From the NCBI GenBank assembly GCA_029243445.1, contig JAQWSA010000050.1, positions 1 through 12,131 on the forward strand: DNA of 12,131 nucleotides, given 5' to 3'. Under the pieces are notes generated by a model, which ran no database searches, had not been told where the DNA came from, and saw only the letters and a list, made by a program, of their open reading frames with translations. Below are positions 1-7,813 of the stretch, piece by piece; positions within the stretch are counted from its first letter, which is position 1; each line of letters begins with the position of its first letter. Position numbers and translations under genes: made by a program. The DNA comes from Alphaproteobacteria bacterium (GTDB lineage: Bacteria; Pseudomonadota; Alphaproteobacteria; UBA6615).

Positions 1-1180
1 CCTCAACAGTATTATGAGATCTCGTCTTGCGTTGGTTGATGCGATTTTCAGTTAATCCATATTCAGATGTTCCAGTGTTTACAAATACTCGCTCACAACC
101 TACAGACATTTCAAAAGATAATGTATCTGCATGTGCGTGCCCAGGAATGTAGTCTGGACCTACGGCTGCCGCATCAAAAATCAATTTACTCCCATATGCA
201 GTTGCGCAGAAATAACCGCTAGCATGGTTATCTACAACCTGTAATTGATTAATGTCAGAACAAATATTTTGAAACCCTAACTGCTTCGCATAACCTTGGA
301 TTTTTTTATTTGCTGGGGCTACCCCCTTTGATGAGTCATTAAAAAAAGAAACCTCACCGTCAGGGTGAGACATGGCTGCCATAAATCGAAGCATTTCTGG
401 GATATATCTTTCAAATAAAAAAACTAATTCGTTAGACACAGATTCAGGAAAGGCCCTGCTTAGATTCAGCATGTCTAGCATATCCACTAAAATTAACGAG
501 TGATACATTGGGCTTAGTTCAAAATTGGCGCCATCTTGAAGAATTTGCTCTGGTATCTCGGTCAACAAACCTCGCTCAGCCGTAGCAAGCCAATTGTTAT
601 TTTCAAATATAACTCCAGCAAAGAACAGAGCCTTCAAATTCACGAAGAAATGATTACCTAATAAGTGCTTTTCGATGTTATTCGACAAATAACTCGCCTG
701 AAGAAAGGTACTCCTTAAGACTTCCTCATCAATCTTTAATCCGCCAAGCCAAGCCTTAAGAATATTAGCAATCCTAAGCGAGCTTGGATACGGTTCCCAC
801 CCATATCCAGAACCGAGTGGATTGTCACTTACCCAGCGACCTAAAAACTTATTAAGAAAAACTTTCCTATCGAAGGCATTTTCTGACAATAGATCTTCAA
901 AGTAGTGAAGGTTATAGACCCATAGTTTGCTAGGCAATTCAACATTCCAATCTGCTGGTAGATCAAGTTTTTTGGAATGATTTAGGAAACAGGCGTCTAG
1001 GTTATCCCTTACTTTATGATTATAAAGCGCTGAGTGCTCCCATACTCCATTCGGATGCGCTTTTTTACCTTTGTATGTATCAGTGACTTTCGATTTAACT
1101 AATTTACGTAATAGTCTAAAGTAGAATTGCTGCCACTTTAAGTATTTAATCGTATTGACATAAAGAAAGAATTTTTTCAC
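1..1180 (-). CDS. Heparinase II/III-family (alginate lyase-like) protein, C-terminus cut off by the window edge
   Basis: My translation from a GTG at 1180 gives 393 open codons that continue past base 1. Seen: a helical N-terminal region with GWEPYP (residues 127-132) and GNHFFVN (175-181), then PMYH (224-227), then the start of the beta-rich heparinase II/III domain with PGHAHAD (346-352) and NTGTSEY (368-374). These are hallmark motifs of the family. The Asn-His pair (176-177), Tyr226 and the His residues of PGHAHAD resemble the catalytic residues of polysaccharide lyases, which cleave uronic-acid polymers by beta-elimination. No signal peptide is evident at the N-terminus, so where it acts is unclear. 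An in-frame TAG (1193-1195) leaves GTG as the only plausible start. The expected N-terminal 'TIKYLK' pattern follows it, but no clear Shine-Dalgarno sequence precedes it. It lies 38 bases after the fused oxidoreductase gene and is probably co-transcribed with it. The family is secure; the substrate is unknown. Confidence 0.9.
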   Translation of the reverse strand, partial: MKKFFLYVNTIKYLKWQQFYFRLLRKLVKSKVTDTYKGKKAHPNGVWEHSALYNHKVRDNLDACFLNHSKKLDLPADWNVELPSKLWVYNLHYFEDLLSENAFDRKVFLNKFLGRWVSDNPLGSGYGWEPYPSSLRIANILKAWLGGLKIDEEVLRSTFLQASYLSNNIEKHLLGNHFFVNLKALFFAGVIFENNNWLATAERGLLTEIPEQILQDGANFELSPMYHSLILVDMLDMLNLSRAFPESVSNELVFLFERYIPEMLRFMAAMSHPDGEVSFFNDSSKGVAPANKKIQGYAKQLGFQNICSDINQLQVVDNHASGYFCATAYGSKLIFDAAAVGPDYIPGHAHADTLSFEMSVGCERVFVNTGTSEYGLTENRINQRKTRSHNTVE

Positions 1181-1218
1181 GTGGAATAAAGACTAACGAG
1201 AGAATCTTGATGCTTCAT

Positions 1219-3330
1219 TCATTTTCTTAGCATCTCGGCGATATCCACCGTAACCCTAGCAATTTCAAATATCTCATCTTGAGGTATTGGGCACAGACCG
1301 TCACCCTTAACGGCATTCATAAACGTCTTTACGCAACTATTCTGACCTTTATCTTGTGACCACAGATTCATTTTTGAAAAACCACGCCAACCAAAGCCAG
1401 TTAATTTCCGAAAATTATCAAGCTGAAGGACTGCATTATCACAAAAAACTTCGATACGCTCTTTAGGGAAAGATTTGCCTCCATTTGCAAAGTAATTAAT
1501 AGACCCAACCGAACCATCTTCAAAGGCAAGGGTAATTATCGCCTTGTCCTCTGTTAACTCAACATAACTAGTGTCACCCATTTTAATCGCGCTAAACGAT
1601 TTAATTTTTGAGCCTGCCAAGTAACACATCAAATCAATATAGTGACAAGCTTCACCTATAATACGCCCACCACCTAGTTCAATGTCTTGCGACCAATGCG
1701 TCTTAGGAATATGTCCTGCATTCATAGTCATAATAAAGGTTTTTGGCATAGGCTTGTTATCTAACAACTGTTTTATTTTCTTCACATGTGGAGAAAAACG
1801 ACGATTGTACCCCACCATTACCATTTTACCTGCGACCTCTTGTGCGGCCTCAATATCGTCAATGGCAGCATGTGTGAGCGCGAGTGGTTTTTCAACAAAA
1901 ACATGCTTGCCTTTGTCTAGCGCTGACAGAGCTTGACTTGCATGCAAATTATGCTGAGTTGCTATAACAACTGTATCCGTTATTTCATTCAGAGCGTCCT
2001 CAATAGTCGTAGAGGCTTCTTTGAAACTATTTTTTCTACCGTGATGTAATGCGCTAATTCCTCCGCTAGTTACCAAAGAAGTCAAATTTGCACCGGCATT
2101 TTTAAATGCAGGAATCAAGACTCGAGATGCGTAATTACCACCACCAATAAAGGCAACGTTACCTAGCTGGCCTTTTTGGGTACTAACTGTATTTATACTG
2201 ACAGTGCTCTTGAGGAGCTTTTCTTCATCAGAATCTGAGTACTCCAGAAGAATACCGAGAGAATCTTTATCACTCAGTCTTTCGTATGCCGCTGTCGCAT
2301 CAGCAATATTAAACCGATGGTTAACTAACCCCTTCACGCTTATAGATCCTGCGCTCATTAATTCCAGAATAGCTTCAAAATTTCGCTGCTCAGTCCAACG
2401 CACAAACCCATAAGGATAATCATTGCCTCTAGTTTCATATTCCTCATCATAGCGCCCAGGACCATAGGAGCAAGACACTTGAAACGATAATTCTTTTTCA
2501 TAAAAATCGGCTCTGCTAAGTTCAAGACCAACAACGCCAACCAATACAATCCTTCCCTTTTTTCTACACATGGTTGCCGCTTGATGGACAACAGCATTGC
2601 TCTTCGAACTAGCAGTTATCAAAACGGCGTCTACTCCTCTACCGCGAGTGAATCCATCGGCAATAACTAATGCATCTTGACCTTTTGACAAATCTACGAC
2701 TTCAGCTCCAAACCCTTTTGCAAGCTCACACTTTGCCGTGTCAACATCGATACCAATGACTCTGCAGCCATTTGCTTTCAGAATTTGCACCGCCATCAAC
2801 CCTATCAAGCCAAGACCAGTTACTACGACGGTTTCACCAATACTCGGATTGACTAAGCGAATACCCTGCAATGCAATAGCGCCTATGACAGTAAACGCGG
2901 CCGTTTCGTCACTCACATTATCCGGAATAATAGACACTAGATTTTTTGGCACCAGCACTACTTCCGCATGATTACCATTTGATACAATTCGTGTACCTGG
3001 AGTAATTCCTGTATCACTGCCATCAAGAACTCTACCCACATTACAATAACCTAAGGGAAGAGGTTGATCGAGTTTAGACTTTACAGCATCGTAAGTTGCT
3101 GTAACGCCATCGGTTTTGACTTTACTCAAAACCTCAATGACTTTATCTGGCTGAGATCTAGCTTTGCTAATCCATCCCGCTTTACCGAAATCGACTAACA
3201 TTCTCTCAGTACCAATCGATACGAGAGATTTTCGAGTCTCAATTAAGATATGTCCTTTTTTAGGCCTAGGACATGGTACTTCTTCTAAACGGGTTTCTCC
3301 GTTAGCTAGATTTTGTAATATTTGTTTCAA
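1219..3330 (-). CDS. Two-domain oxidoreductase: zinc-type alcohol dehydrogenase fused to GFO/IDH/MocA dehydrogenase
   Basis: A 703-residue fusion. Residues 1 to about 365 form a medium-chain dehydrogenase/reductase: a GroES-like N-terminal part, then a nucleotide-binding TGLGLIG (171-177) followed by an acidic residue ending strand 2 (GIDVD, 193-197). Residues from about 390 form a GFO/IDH/MocA unit: GGGNYA in the Rossmann loop (396-401), the catalytic-type EKP (480-482) and GEACHYID (559-566). Proteins of this architecture are known as bi-domain oxidoreductases and occur in polysaccharide clusters; the substrate, presumably a sugar or nucleotide sugar, is not established. The usual zinc-ligand cysteines of alcohol dehydrogenases are not obvious in the N-terminal half. 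The start is TTG at 3330: it gives the family-like N-terminus MKQILQNL, has GAGGA eight bases upstream, and an in-frame TAA lies at 3346-3348. A 202-base gap precedes it and the heparinase-like gene follows. Confidence 0.92.
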   Translation of the reverse strand: MKQILQNLANGETRLEEVPCPRPKKGHILIETRKSLVSIGTERMLVDFGKAGWISKARSQPDKVIEVLSKVKTDGVTATYDAVKSKLDQPLPLGYCNVGRVLDGSDTGITPGTRIVSNGNHAEVVLVPKNLVSIIPDNVSDETAAFTVIGAIALQGIRLVNPSIGETVVVTGLGLIGLMAVQILKANGCRVIGIDVDTAKCELAKGFGAEVVDLSKGQDALVIADGFTRGRGVDAVLITASSKSNAVVHQAATMCRKKGRIVLVGVVGLELSRADFYEKELSFQVSCSYGPGRYDEEYETRGNDYPYGFVRWTEQRNFEAILELMSAGSISVKGLVNHRFNIADATAAYERLSDKDSLGILLEYSDSDEEKLLKSTVSINTVSTQKGQLGNVAFIGGGNYASRVLIPAFKNAGANLTSLVTSGGISALHHGRKNSFKEASTTIEDALNEITDTVVIATQHNLHASQALSALDKGKHVFVEKPLALTHAAIDDIEAAQEVAGKMVMVGYNRRFSPHVKKIKQLLDNKPMPKTFIMTMNAGHIPKTHWSQDIELGGGRIIGEACHYIDLMCYLAGSKIKSFSAIKMGDTSYVELTEDKAIITLAFEDGSVGSINYFANGGKSFPKERIEVFCDNAVLQLDNFRKLTGFGWRGFSKMNLWSQDKGQNSCVKTFMNAVKGDGLCPIPQDEIFEIARVTVDIAEMLRK

Positions 3331-3532
3331 ATTAAAGATCCTCAGTTAGAATTTCTGTATTTTGGCAATTGTCTATAAAGGTTAAGTAATCCAAAAAAAT
3401 AGTCAATCAGCATTGGGGGGTTAAAAGGCACTCACAGGGATATATTTGCATAATCGTTTCATACACAACTCGTTACGTTTAACTCACCCTGCAAAATACA
3501 AAGCCTCCCTAGAATGCAAAAAAAACGATATT
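3331..3532. other. 202-base AT-rich intergenic gap
   Basis: This gap separates the GT4 gene from the two-domain oxidoreductase. No reading frame of useful length and no convincing terminator is visible. There is a C6 run (G6 on the plus strand, 3415-3420) and a TTGACT hexamer on the minus strand, but no good -10 box at a suitable distance. A promoter here is possible but not shown. Confidence 0.5.
3339..3343 (-). promoter_or_regulatory. Shine-Dalgarno site deciding the TTG start of the two-domain oxidoreductase
   Basis: GAGGA on the minus strand, eight bases before TTG at 3330. No ATG lies between the in-frame stop at 3346-3348 and this TTG, so the site supports the rare start codon. Confidence 0.7.
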
Positions 3533-4672
3533 TTAAGAACCCTTAGAATTGGTAACAAGTTGTTTATAATGAAGTTTTAGTCTCTCATAAACAACACTAT
3601 CCGTATAGGACGACAATAGCTTATGATGAGCCCTTCGGGCTTTCTCCATCGCACCGCCTTTATCCAACTGTATTCGCGACAAAGCAGAGTATATTTCCGT
3701 GGATTCCACATCGTCTATATAGAATGCCGAATTCTCCAAAACTTCGGGCAAAAAACCTGCCTTTGTTGTTATTACCACTAACCCGAACATCATAGCTTCA
3801 TTAATGGAATTATTGTGCCCTTCACCTCTGTGCCGAGTAGGATAACAATAGATATCATTTTTTGACATCTGAACTAAGACGTCTTTGTGAGCCAACCTTC
3901 CAGACCGCGTAACTTTTAGATTATTACTAATAGGATATTCTTCTATGAACTTGGAAAAATCGGGATCTTCACTCCCAACCAAGGTAAGCTCAACCTTCAC
4001 ATTTCTTTTTTCTGCAAAAGATGAAGCCCCCTCGACAAGCTCATAAACGCCCTTATCTCGCGTGCAATAGCCAACGAATAGAACCCGTAAAATATCACTT
4101 TCGAACAAGACATTTGGATTTTCTGGAATCTCAGTAGATAATACGAAATTTGGAAAGTAATGCCCTTTGATACTAAATGTTTTTTCCAGATAAGGAATAT
4201 ATTTTTTTCCCTCACATAAAACGACTTTTGCGTTATTCAAAACATATCTCAAATAAAAACTATTTAGTGTTCCTGATTTCTCGCAAAAATCAATGAAAGA
4301 GCCGGCTTTTATTTCGTAAATGTAGGGTATTCGGAGCATTTTTGCAAAAACGGAAAGAGCAAATTCTCTCACAACCGCCCTCCGATACTGAGCAAGAACG
4401 TGAATCCCCTTAGGTCTATTAAAAATTAGAGTTTGAATAATACGCCTAAGATCTACAAAGGACCTTATTAAAAAAGTGAATATACCCAAATCAATCTCAC
4501 CGCGTACTGTGTGAAACAAAGGTGAAAGAGAAATGCTATCGAACTGGAAGTTGAGATATGCTGACATATTTCGTGTATATCCACCAGAGCCACCGCCATA
4601 ACCCTTCTTGATATTTTTCCCTATAGGAGGGCCGTAGAGAACTATTTGACTAGACTTCATATCGTACCGCAC
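3533..4672 (-). CDS. Glycosyltransferase family 4 (GT-B fold)
   Basis: A 379-residue retaining glycosyltransferase, expected to add one sugar to the lipid-linked repeat unit on the cytoplasmic face of the membrane. Seen: a glycine-rich N-terminal loop (GGGSGGYTRN, 26-35); the start of the C-terminal Rossmann half at LRVLFVGYCTRDKG (195-208); and the GT4 E-x7-E signature with Glu284 and Glu292 in the donor-binding site. There are no membrane segments. The first possible start is GTG at 4672, directly abutting the TGA stop of the acetyltransferase gene. An ATG at 4660, four codons downstream, is an equally good or better start because it gives a more family-like N-terminus (MKSSQIVLYGPP). Neither has a strong Shine-Dalgarno sequence, so coupling to upstream translation is likely. 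Donor and acceptor cannot be told from sequence. Confidence 0.9.
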   Translation of the reverse strand: MRYDMKSSQIVLYGPPIGKNIKKGYGGGSGGYTRNMSAYLNFQFDSISLSPLFHTVRGEIDLGIFTFLIRSFVDLRRIIQTLIFNRPKGIHVLAQYRRAVVREFALSVFAKMLRIPYIYEIKAGSFIDFCEKSGTLNSFYLRYVLNNAKVVLCEGKKYIPYLEKTFSIKGHYFPNFVLSTEIPENPNVLFESDILRVLFVGYCTRDKGVYELVEGASSFAEKRNVKVELTLVGSEDPDFSKFIEEYPISNNLKVTRSGRLAHKDVLVQMSKNDIYCYPTRHRGEGHNNSINEAMMFGLVVITTKAGFLPEVLENSAFYIDDVESTEIYSALSRIQLDKGGAMEKARRAHHKLLSSYTDSVVYERLKLHYKQLVTNSKGS

Positions 4673-5173
4673 TCATTTATCTGAAGATTTAAATAATACT
4701 CTTGCAGGATTGCCTGCAACAGTACACCCGCTTTCAATGGACTTAACAACAACGCTTCCAGCACCGATAACAACATCATCACCAATAGTTATACCGCCGA
4801 TAATACAACTATTAGCTCCTACGTCGACATTATTTCCTAAGGAAGGAAAGCCACTCTTTTTTCCATCAGACTGAAGCTTGTCGCCAATAACTGTATTACA
4901 GCGAAGTGTGCATCCACTTCCAAAGGTACATTTAGGATTGATAACTAAACCCTGACCATGAAACAGCCTCACAGGGCCAATTTGTAACCGCCAATTAAGT
5001 TCAACCCCCATGAACCATTCAATAATAATACGGTACCCTAATAGAATTGGAAAAAACAAAAGGATAGCGACTCTAGAAGCTATAATCAACTGACATAATC
5101 TAAAATATAGGAGGATAAATTTTGCCTTTATGTTTGAATTTAAATCTAAGTCCTGCAGAAGGTGCGCTATCAT
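4673..5173 (-). CDS. WcaB/serine acetyltransferase-like O-acetyltransferase (left-handed beta-helix)
   Basis: A 166-residue protein, close in length and pattern to WcaB-type acetyltransferases of exopolysaccharide clusters. An N-terminal helical and hydrophobic stretch (about 27-56) is followed by hexapeptide repeats. The motif FHGQGLVI (71-78) carries the likely catalytic His72. The C-terminal coils IGGITIGDDVVIGAGSVVV (125-143) and the terminal GNPARV (154-159) are typical of the serine acetyltransferase-like branch. In this setting it most likely transfers acetyl from acetyl-CoA to a sugar hydroxyl of the repeat unit rather than making O-acetylserine; that is inference from context. The ATG at 5173 has AGGAG ten bases upstream. 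Its stop codon directly abuts the next gene's first possible start, so the two are probably one transcription unit. Confidence 0.88.
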   Translation of the reverse strand: MIAHLLQDLDLNSNIKAKFILLYFRLCQLIIASRVAILLFFPILLGYRIIIEWFMGVELNWRLQIGPVRLFHGQGLVINPKCTFGSGCTLRCNTVIGDKLQSDGKKSGFPSLGNNVDVGANSCIIGGITIGDDVVIGAGSVVVKSIESGCTVAGNPARVLFKSSDK

Positions 5174-5408
5174 TCTTCAACTACTCCTATCCAAGCCTAA
5201 TCTAAAGCTACTAGTACTTCGTTAAGCATATAATTCTAAGGCATTGACTAAAATTTTTCTTGATTTTAAATCCTTTTCAGTCTCATTTGTTTACTCATTA
5301 ACCGTAATTAGAAATTATTACAGGGTCTATATGACACCTGAATCTAACAATTGAATCCTTCCTCGTAATGGACAACTTGCTGTCTTTCTGACGAATAGCA
5401 AAAGATTT
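5174..5408. other. 235-base AT-rich intergenic gap
   Basis: Non-coding stretch between the polymerase-type gene and the acetyltransferase gene. Several 15-30 codon open stretches exist on the minus strand, but they are broken by stops, lack starts with ribosome sites and match nothing I recognise. No clear terminator or promoter is visible. Confidence 0.5.
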
Positions 5409-6659
5409 TCAGGAACTGTTAAAATTAGACTCTTCTTTTCTAATAAATTTCACAAAAGCGAGGGCCAAAGCAATGAAAAGCCAGTAAGTCATAAGCTTAA
5501 ATTGCTCTTGGAAAACACCTGTCAAAATAATTGTGAGTAATGCCATGCAGAAGAAAGTTGCGAGCTGACGATATTTCTTTGATCTGGTACTCGACCATAA
5601 ACCTGAGAATAAATAGTATAAAATATACAAGTAGATCAAAAAACTAACCAGGCCAAATTCTACAAACATCACCATATAATCATTATGAAGTGACAAATTG
5701 TGTTCCAAGACGGTTTTATATGCATCGCCCCTCGCAATATAGTCTTGGTGGTACGCCTTGTACTGGGAGGCTCCCACACCAATGAAAGCATTATCTATCG
5801 AAAGTAAAAAACCACTCTTCCATATATCGGTTCTGCCTGAACCACTCGCTAGCGAAGCATTATCAGGATCAAAACGAGTTTCCATTGCCTTTTCCATGGT
5901 CCCAAGGTTCTCAACAGTTGAGAATATTATAGCTGCAGCGAGATATACACTAAAGAAAATGCCCACAATTACAAAAATTTTGCCCATTGATCGATTTGTA
6001 GTTGCCACATACCAACAAAGTAAGGATAAGGTGAGTACAAGTAGAGCAGATCTAGATCCCGTAAAAACAATAGCAAGAACAAAAGCGATTAAAACAAACA
6101 AAGAGAGTACTCTAGGTCCTATTTTATTTGGAAATTTAATCAACAGGTACCAGAATCCGAGCACTATTGCTAGAGCGGCCTGATTTGGATTTTTAAAAAA
6201 CCCTGTAGCTCGTTTAAAGACTATCCCGCCCTGAGCCACCTCCCAAAAAATCAATATGACGTTTAGTAACACTGCGCATACGAAGAACAATAAAATTCTG
6301 TCTATTTCAGATGCAGTCAAGTTAATATTTTTTATGACGAGCGATGCACAAATACACAGCAACAATAAATAACTGTCGTTGGTGGTATATTCAATTATTC
6401 CAAGATCGAAGAAAGCATATCTAATGGCAGCCAAAAAAAATCCGTAACCAAATATTAAAAAATACAATTTATCAACCCTATCAACTGAAAGTCGTTTTCG
6501 GTTGATCATCAAATAAATCAACAATGAAACAGTAATTAAAATAGCAACTAGTCTATATGGTTTTAAAGGAGTTTCATTGCCAAAAAAAACAACAAAGATA
6601 TATTCCAAAGGAACCAGAAAAGAGAAAAGACATAGCATCTGAATTATCAGCTTTCTCAT
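5409..6659 (-). CDS. O-antigen polymerase/ligase-type membrane protein (Wzy/WaaL family)
   Basis: A 416-residue polytopic inner-membrane protein with about eleven or twelve hydrophobic segments. A large hydrophilic loop (about 250-332) is expected to face the periplasm. Family motifs seen: RATGFFKNPNQAAL (150-163), TGSRSALL (200-207), SGRTDIW (274-280) and LHNDYMVMFVEFGL (324-337). This is the Wzy_C pattern shared by polymerases that join repeat units and ligases that attach glycan to lipid A core or protein. Sequence alone does not separate the two; its place among glycosyltransferases favours a Wzy-like polymerase. The ATG at 6659 overlaps the stop of the GT2 gene by one base (TAATG), a sign of translational coupling, and the nearest AAGGA lies about 13 bases upstream. 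Confidence 0.88.
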   Translation of the reverse strand: MRKLIIQMLCLFSFLVPLEYIFVVFFGNETPLKPYRLVAILITVSLLIYLMINRKRLSVDRVDKLYFLIFGYGFFLAAIRYAFFDLGIIEYTTNDSYLLLLCICASLVIKNINLTASEIDRILLFFVCAVLLNVILIFWEVAQGGIVFKRATGFFKNPNQAALAIVLGFWYLLIKFPNKIGPRVLSLFVLIAFVLAIVFTGSRSALLVLTLSLLCWYVATTNRSMGKIFVIVGIFFSVYLAAAIIFSTVENLGTMEKAMETRFDPDNASLASGSGRTDIWKSGFLLSIDNAFIGVGASQYKAYHQDYIARGDAYKTVLEHNLSLHNDYMVMFVEFGLVSFLIYLYILYYLFSGLWSSTRSKKYRQLATFFCMALLTIILTGVFQEQFKLMTYWLFIALALAFVKFIRKEESNFNSS

Positions 6660-7462
6660 TATTTTCTTGAGATCCTTCGGAGAAGCTTTCCTAGAACTTT
6701 TATAGCCGCCATAAAAAATGCAACGTATAGAGCTCGCGGAAAGCCAAAATAGAGATTATTAATTGTGAACACTTGAGGAACTCCAGACAATCCATCTGAC
6801 ACCCCTCTTTTTCGATATTGAGCTAAAGGAGTTTCTATCATCGCCATTGACACTCCTTGAGATTTTAGCCGTAAATAATATTCGTAATCAGAGGATATTG
6901 AATAGTTTAAACTATAGGAACCATATCTCTTGTATATAACAGCGGGAACATACCAGGAAGGGTGCAGAAAACTATCGAAATATTTAATAAGGCTCTTCTC
7001 AGTCCCCAGACCAATGACCTCACTTTCGGTATTAATAATATCAAGATAACCACATATAAAAAACTCTTCAGCTTTTGGTAGCAATTCCTTATATTTCGAA
7101 ACAGCTAATTTGACTGAATCAACTGTTAGACGGTCATCTGCATTTATTAGCTTTATAATATCTCCTGAGCAAAGCGAAATTCCCTTATTTATCGCATCGT
7201 AAATACCATCATCAGGCTCACTAATCCAATAGTCTATTTTTAAATTATTTGTCTCTACAATGTCTAACGTTGAATCCGTAGAGCCCCCATCAATTATAAT
7301 GTACTCGATATTTCTATAAGTCTGTTCACATACACTCTGAATAGTCTCACCTAAAAACCGGTCCCCATTAAAGACCACTGTTATGATACTTACTAGAGGA
7401 AAATCCAGCGATGACTCTTTATTTATACCCCTTGTCCTTAAACCACCTTCTAACTTAATCAA
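6659..7462 (-). CDS. Glycosyltransferase family 2 (GT-A fold)
   Basis: A 267-residue inverting-type glycosyltransferase. Seen: the N-terminal strand VSIITVVFN (24-32); IDGGSTD (57-63) for nucleotide binding; EPDDGIYDAINKG (82-94); the metal-binding NADD (107-110); and a later SSDYEYYLRL (190-199) likely to carry the catalytic base. This pattern is common to GT2 enzymes of O-antigen and colanic acid clusters. The basic, hydrophobic C-terminus (about 240-267) may help membrane association. The start is TTG at 7462 with a strong AAGGGG five bases upstream; an in-frame TAA at 7472-7474 leaves no alternative. It is the first gene after a 351-base gap and is coupled by a one-base overlap to the polymerase-type gene. 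The donor sugar is unknown. Confidence 0.92.
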   Translation of the reverse strand: MIKLEGGLRTRGINKESSLDFPLVSIITVVFNGDRFLGETIQSVCEQTYRNIEYIIIDGGSTDSTLDIVETNNLKIDYWISEPDDGIYDAINKGISLCSGDIIKLINADDRLTVDSVKLAVSKYKELLPKAEEFFICGYLDIINTESEVIGLGTEKSLIKYFDSFLHPSWYVPAVIYKRYGSYSLNYSISSDYEYYLRLKSQGVSMAMIETPLAQYRKRGVSDGLSGVPQVFTINNLYFGFPRALYVAFFMAAIKVLGKLLRRISRK

Positions 7463-7467
7463 GAAAT

Positions 7468-7473
7468 CCCCTT
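7468..7473 (-). promoter_or_regulatory. Shine-Dalgarno site deciding the TTG start of the GT2 gene
   Basis: AAGGGG on the minus strand, five bases before TTG at 7462. The in-frame stop TAA partly overlaps it, so no other start fits. Confidence 0.75.
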
Positions 7474-7551
7474 ACAATTATTCTGCACTAATAACCTTGG
7501 TACGTCGCTTAATAAAACGACCACAAAAACCCAACTAAAACCTTTAAATTA

Positions 7552-7574
7552 TTGTGGGAATAGAAATTCCACAA
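7552..7574. repeat. Imperfect inverted repeat (hairpin) in the GT2 leader
   Basis: On the plus strand, TTGTGGGAAT (7552-7561) and ATTCCACAA (7566-7574) pair over nine bases with one bulged G and an AGAA loop. In the minus-strand transcript it would lie about 90 bases before the TTG of the GT2 gene. No U tract follows, so it is not a typical intrinsic terminator; it could be a leader structure, an operator or chance. Confidence 0.45.
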
Positions 7575-7680
7575 ATCATATACTTATTGTTATCTCATTA
7601 TTCAAGGTATCTGTCTAAAATGAATCTATATTATCCAAAGACTATCGCAGTCCGTTATTTCACCAAACTTACCGCAACTA

Positions 7681-7689
7681 ATTATAACA
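7681..7689 (-). promoter_or_regulatory. Possible extended -10 promoter element before the GT2 gene
   Basis: TGTTATAAT on the minus strand matches the extended -10 consensus (TGnTATAAT) exactly. No good -35 hexamer is seen 15-18 bases upstream, which extended -10 promoters can tolerate. It would give a leader of about 210 bases containing the hairpin at 7552-7574. In AT-rich DNA such matches arise by chance. Confidence 0.35.
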
Positions 7690-7813
7690 AACATGCAAGA
7701 AGGACCCATCCGCCGTTAGCACATCAAAAGAGTTAGTAAAAAAAATTAACTATGTTCTACGCTGCAACTACCAATGCCCAAAACCATAACAAGCAGGTAC
7801 CAAAATTACCCCT

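Larger units (their letters stand above)
7463..7813. other. 351-base non-coding gap between rfbG and the GT2 gene
   Basis: No frame on the minus strand stays open for a useful length, and the 60-codon open stretch on the plus strand looks like chance. On the minus strand the region holds an extended -10-like TGTTATAAT (7681-7689), an imperfect hairpin (7552-7574) and an eight-base T run (7738-7745) without a GC-rich stem before it. It probably acts as a leader for the GT2/polymerase pair or is a recombination seam between cassettes. Confidence 0.55.

Noticed and set aside
3390..3410. TTGACT as a possible -35 box before the two-domain oxidoreductase
   Set aside because: No hexamer 15-19 bases downstream matches TATAAT at more than about three positions.
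5230..5408. Short open stretches on the minus strand after the polymerase-type gene that look faintly protein-like
   Set aside because: None exceeds about 32 codons, they lie in different frames broken by stops, and none resembles a known family.
5758..6183. A 141-codon open frame on the plus strand
   Set aside because: It lies wholly inside the membrane-protein gene on the other strand, has no recognisable domain, and reads as the antisense of hydrophobic codons.
7554..7736. A 60-codon plus-strand open frame in the 351-base gap
   Set aside because: It begins within the hairpin, has no Shine-Dalgarno sequence, matches nothing known, and opposes every other gene.
7738..7745. T run on the minus strand as a terminator for rfbG
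   Set aside because: No GC-rich stem precedes it; the only pairing is a weak five-base AGTTA/TAACT around the run itself. The T run after the GT4 gene (about 3518-3525) likewise lacks a stem.
7757..7780. A JUMPstart/ops-like string on the minus strand (GGTAG followed by GCAGCGTAG)
   Set aside because: The ops core needs GGCGGTAG with a T at a fixed place; only GGTAG matches, and the site lies inside the locus rather than before its first gene.
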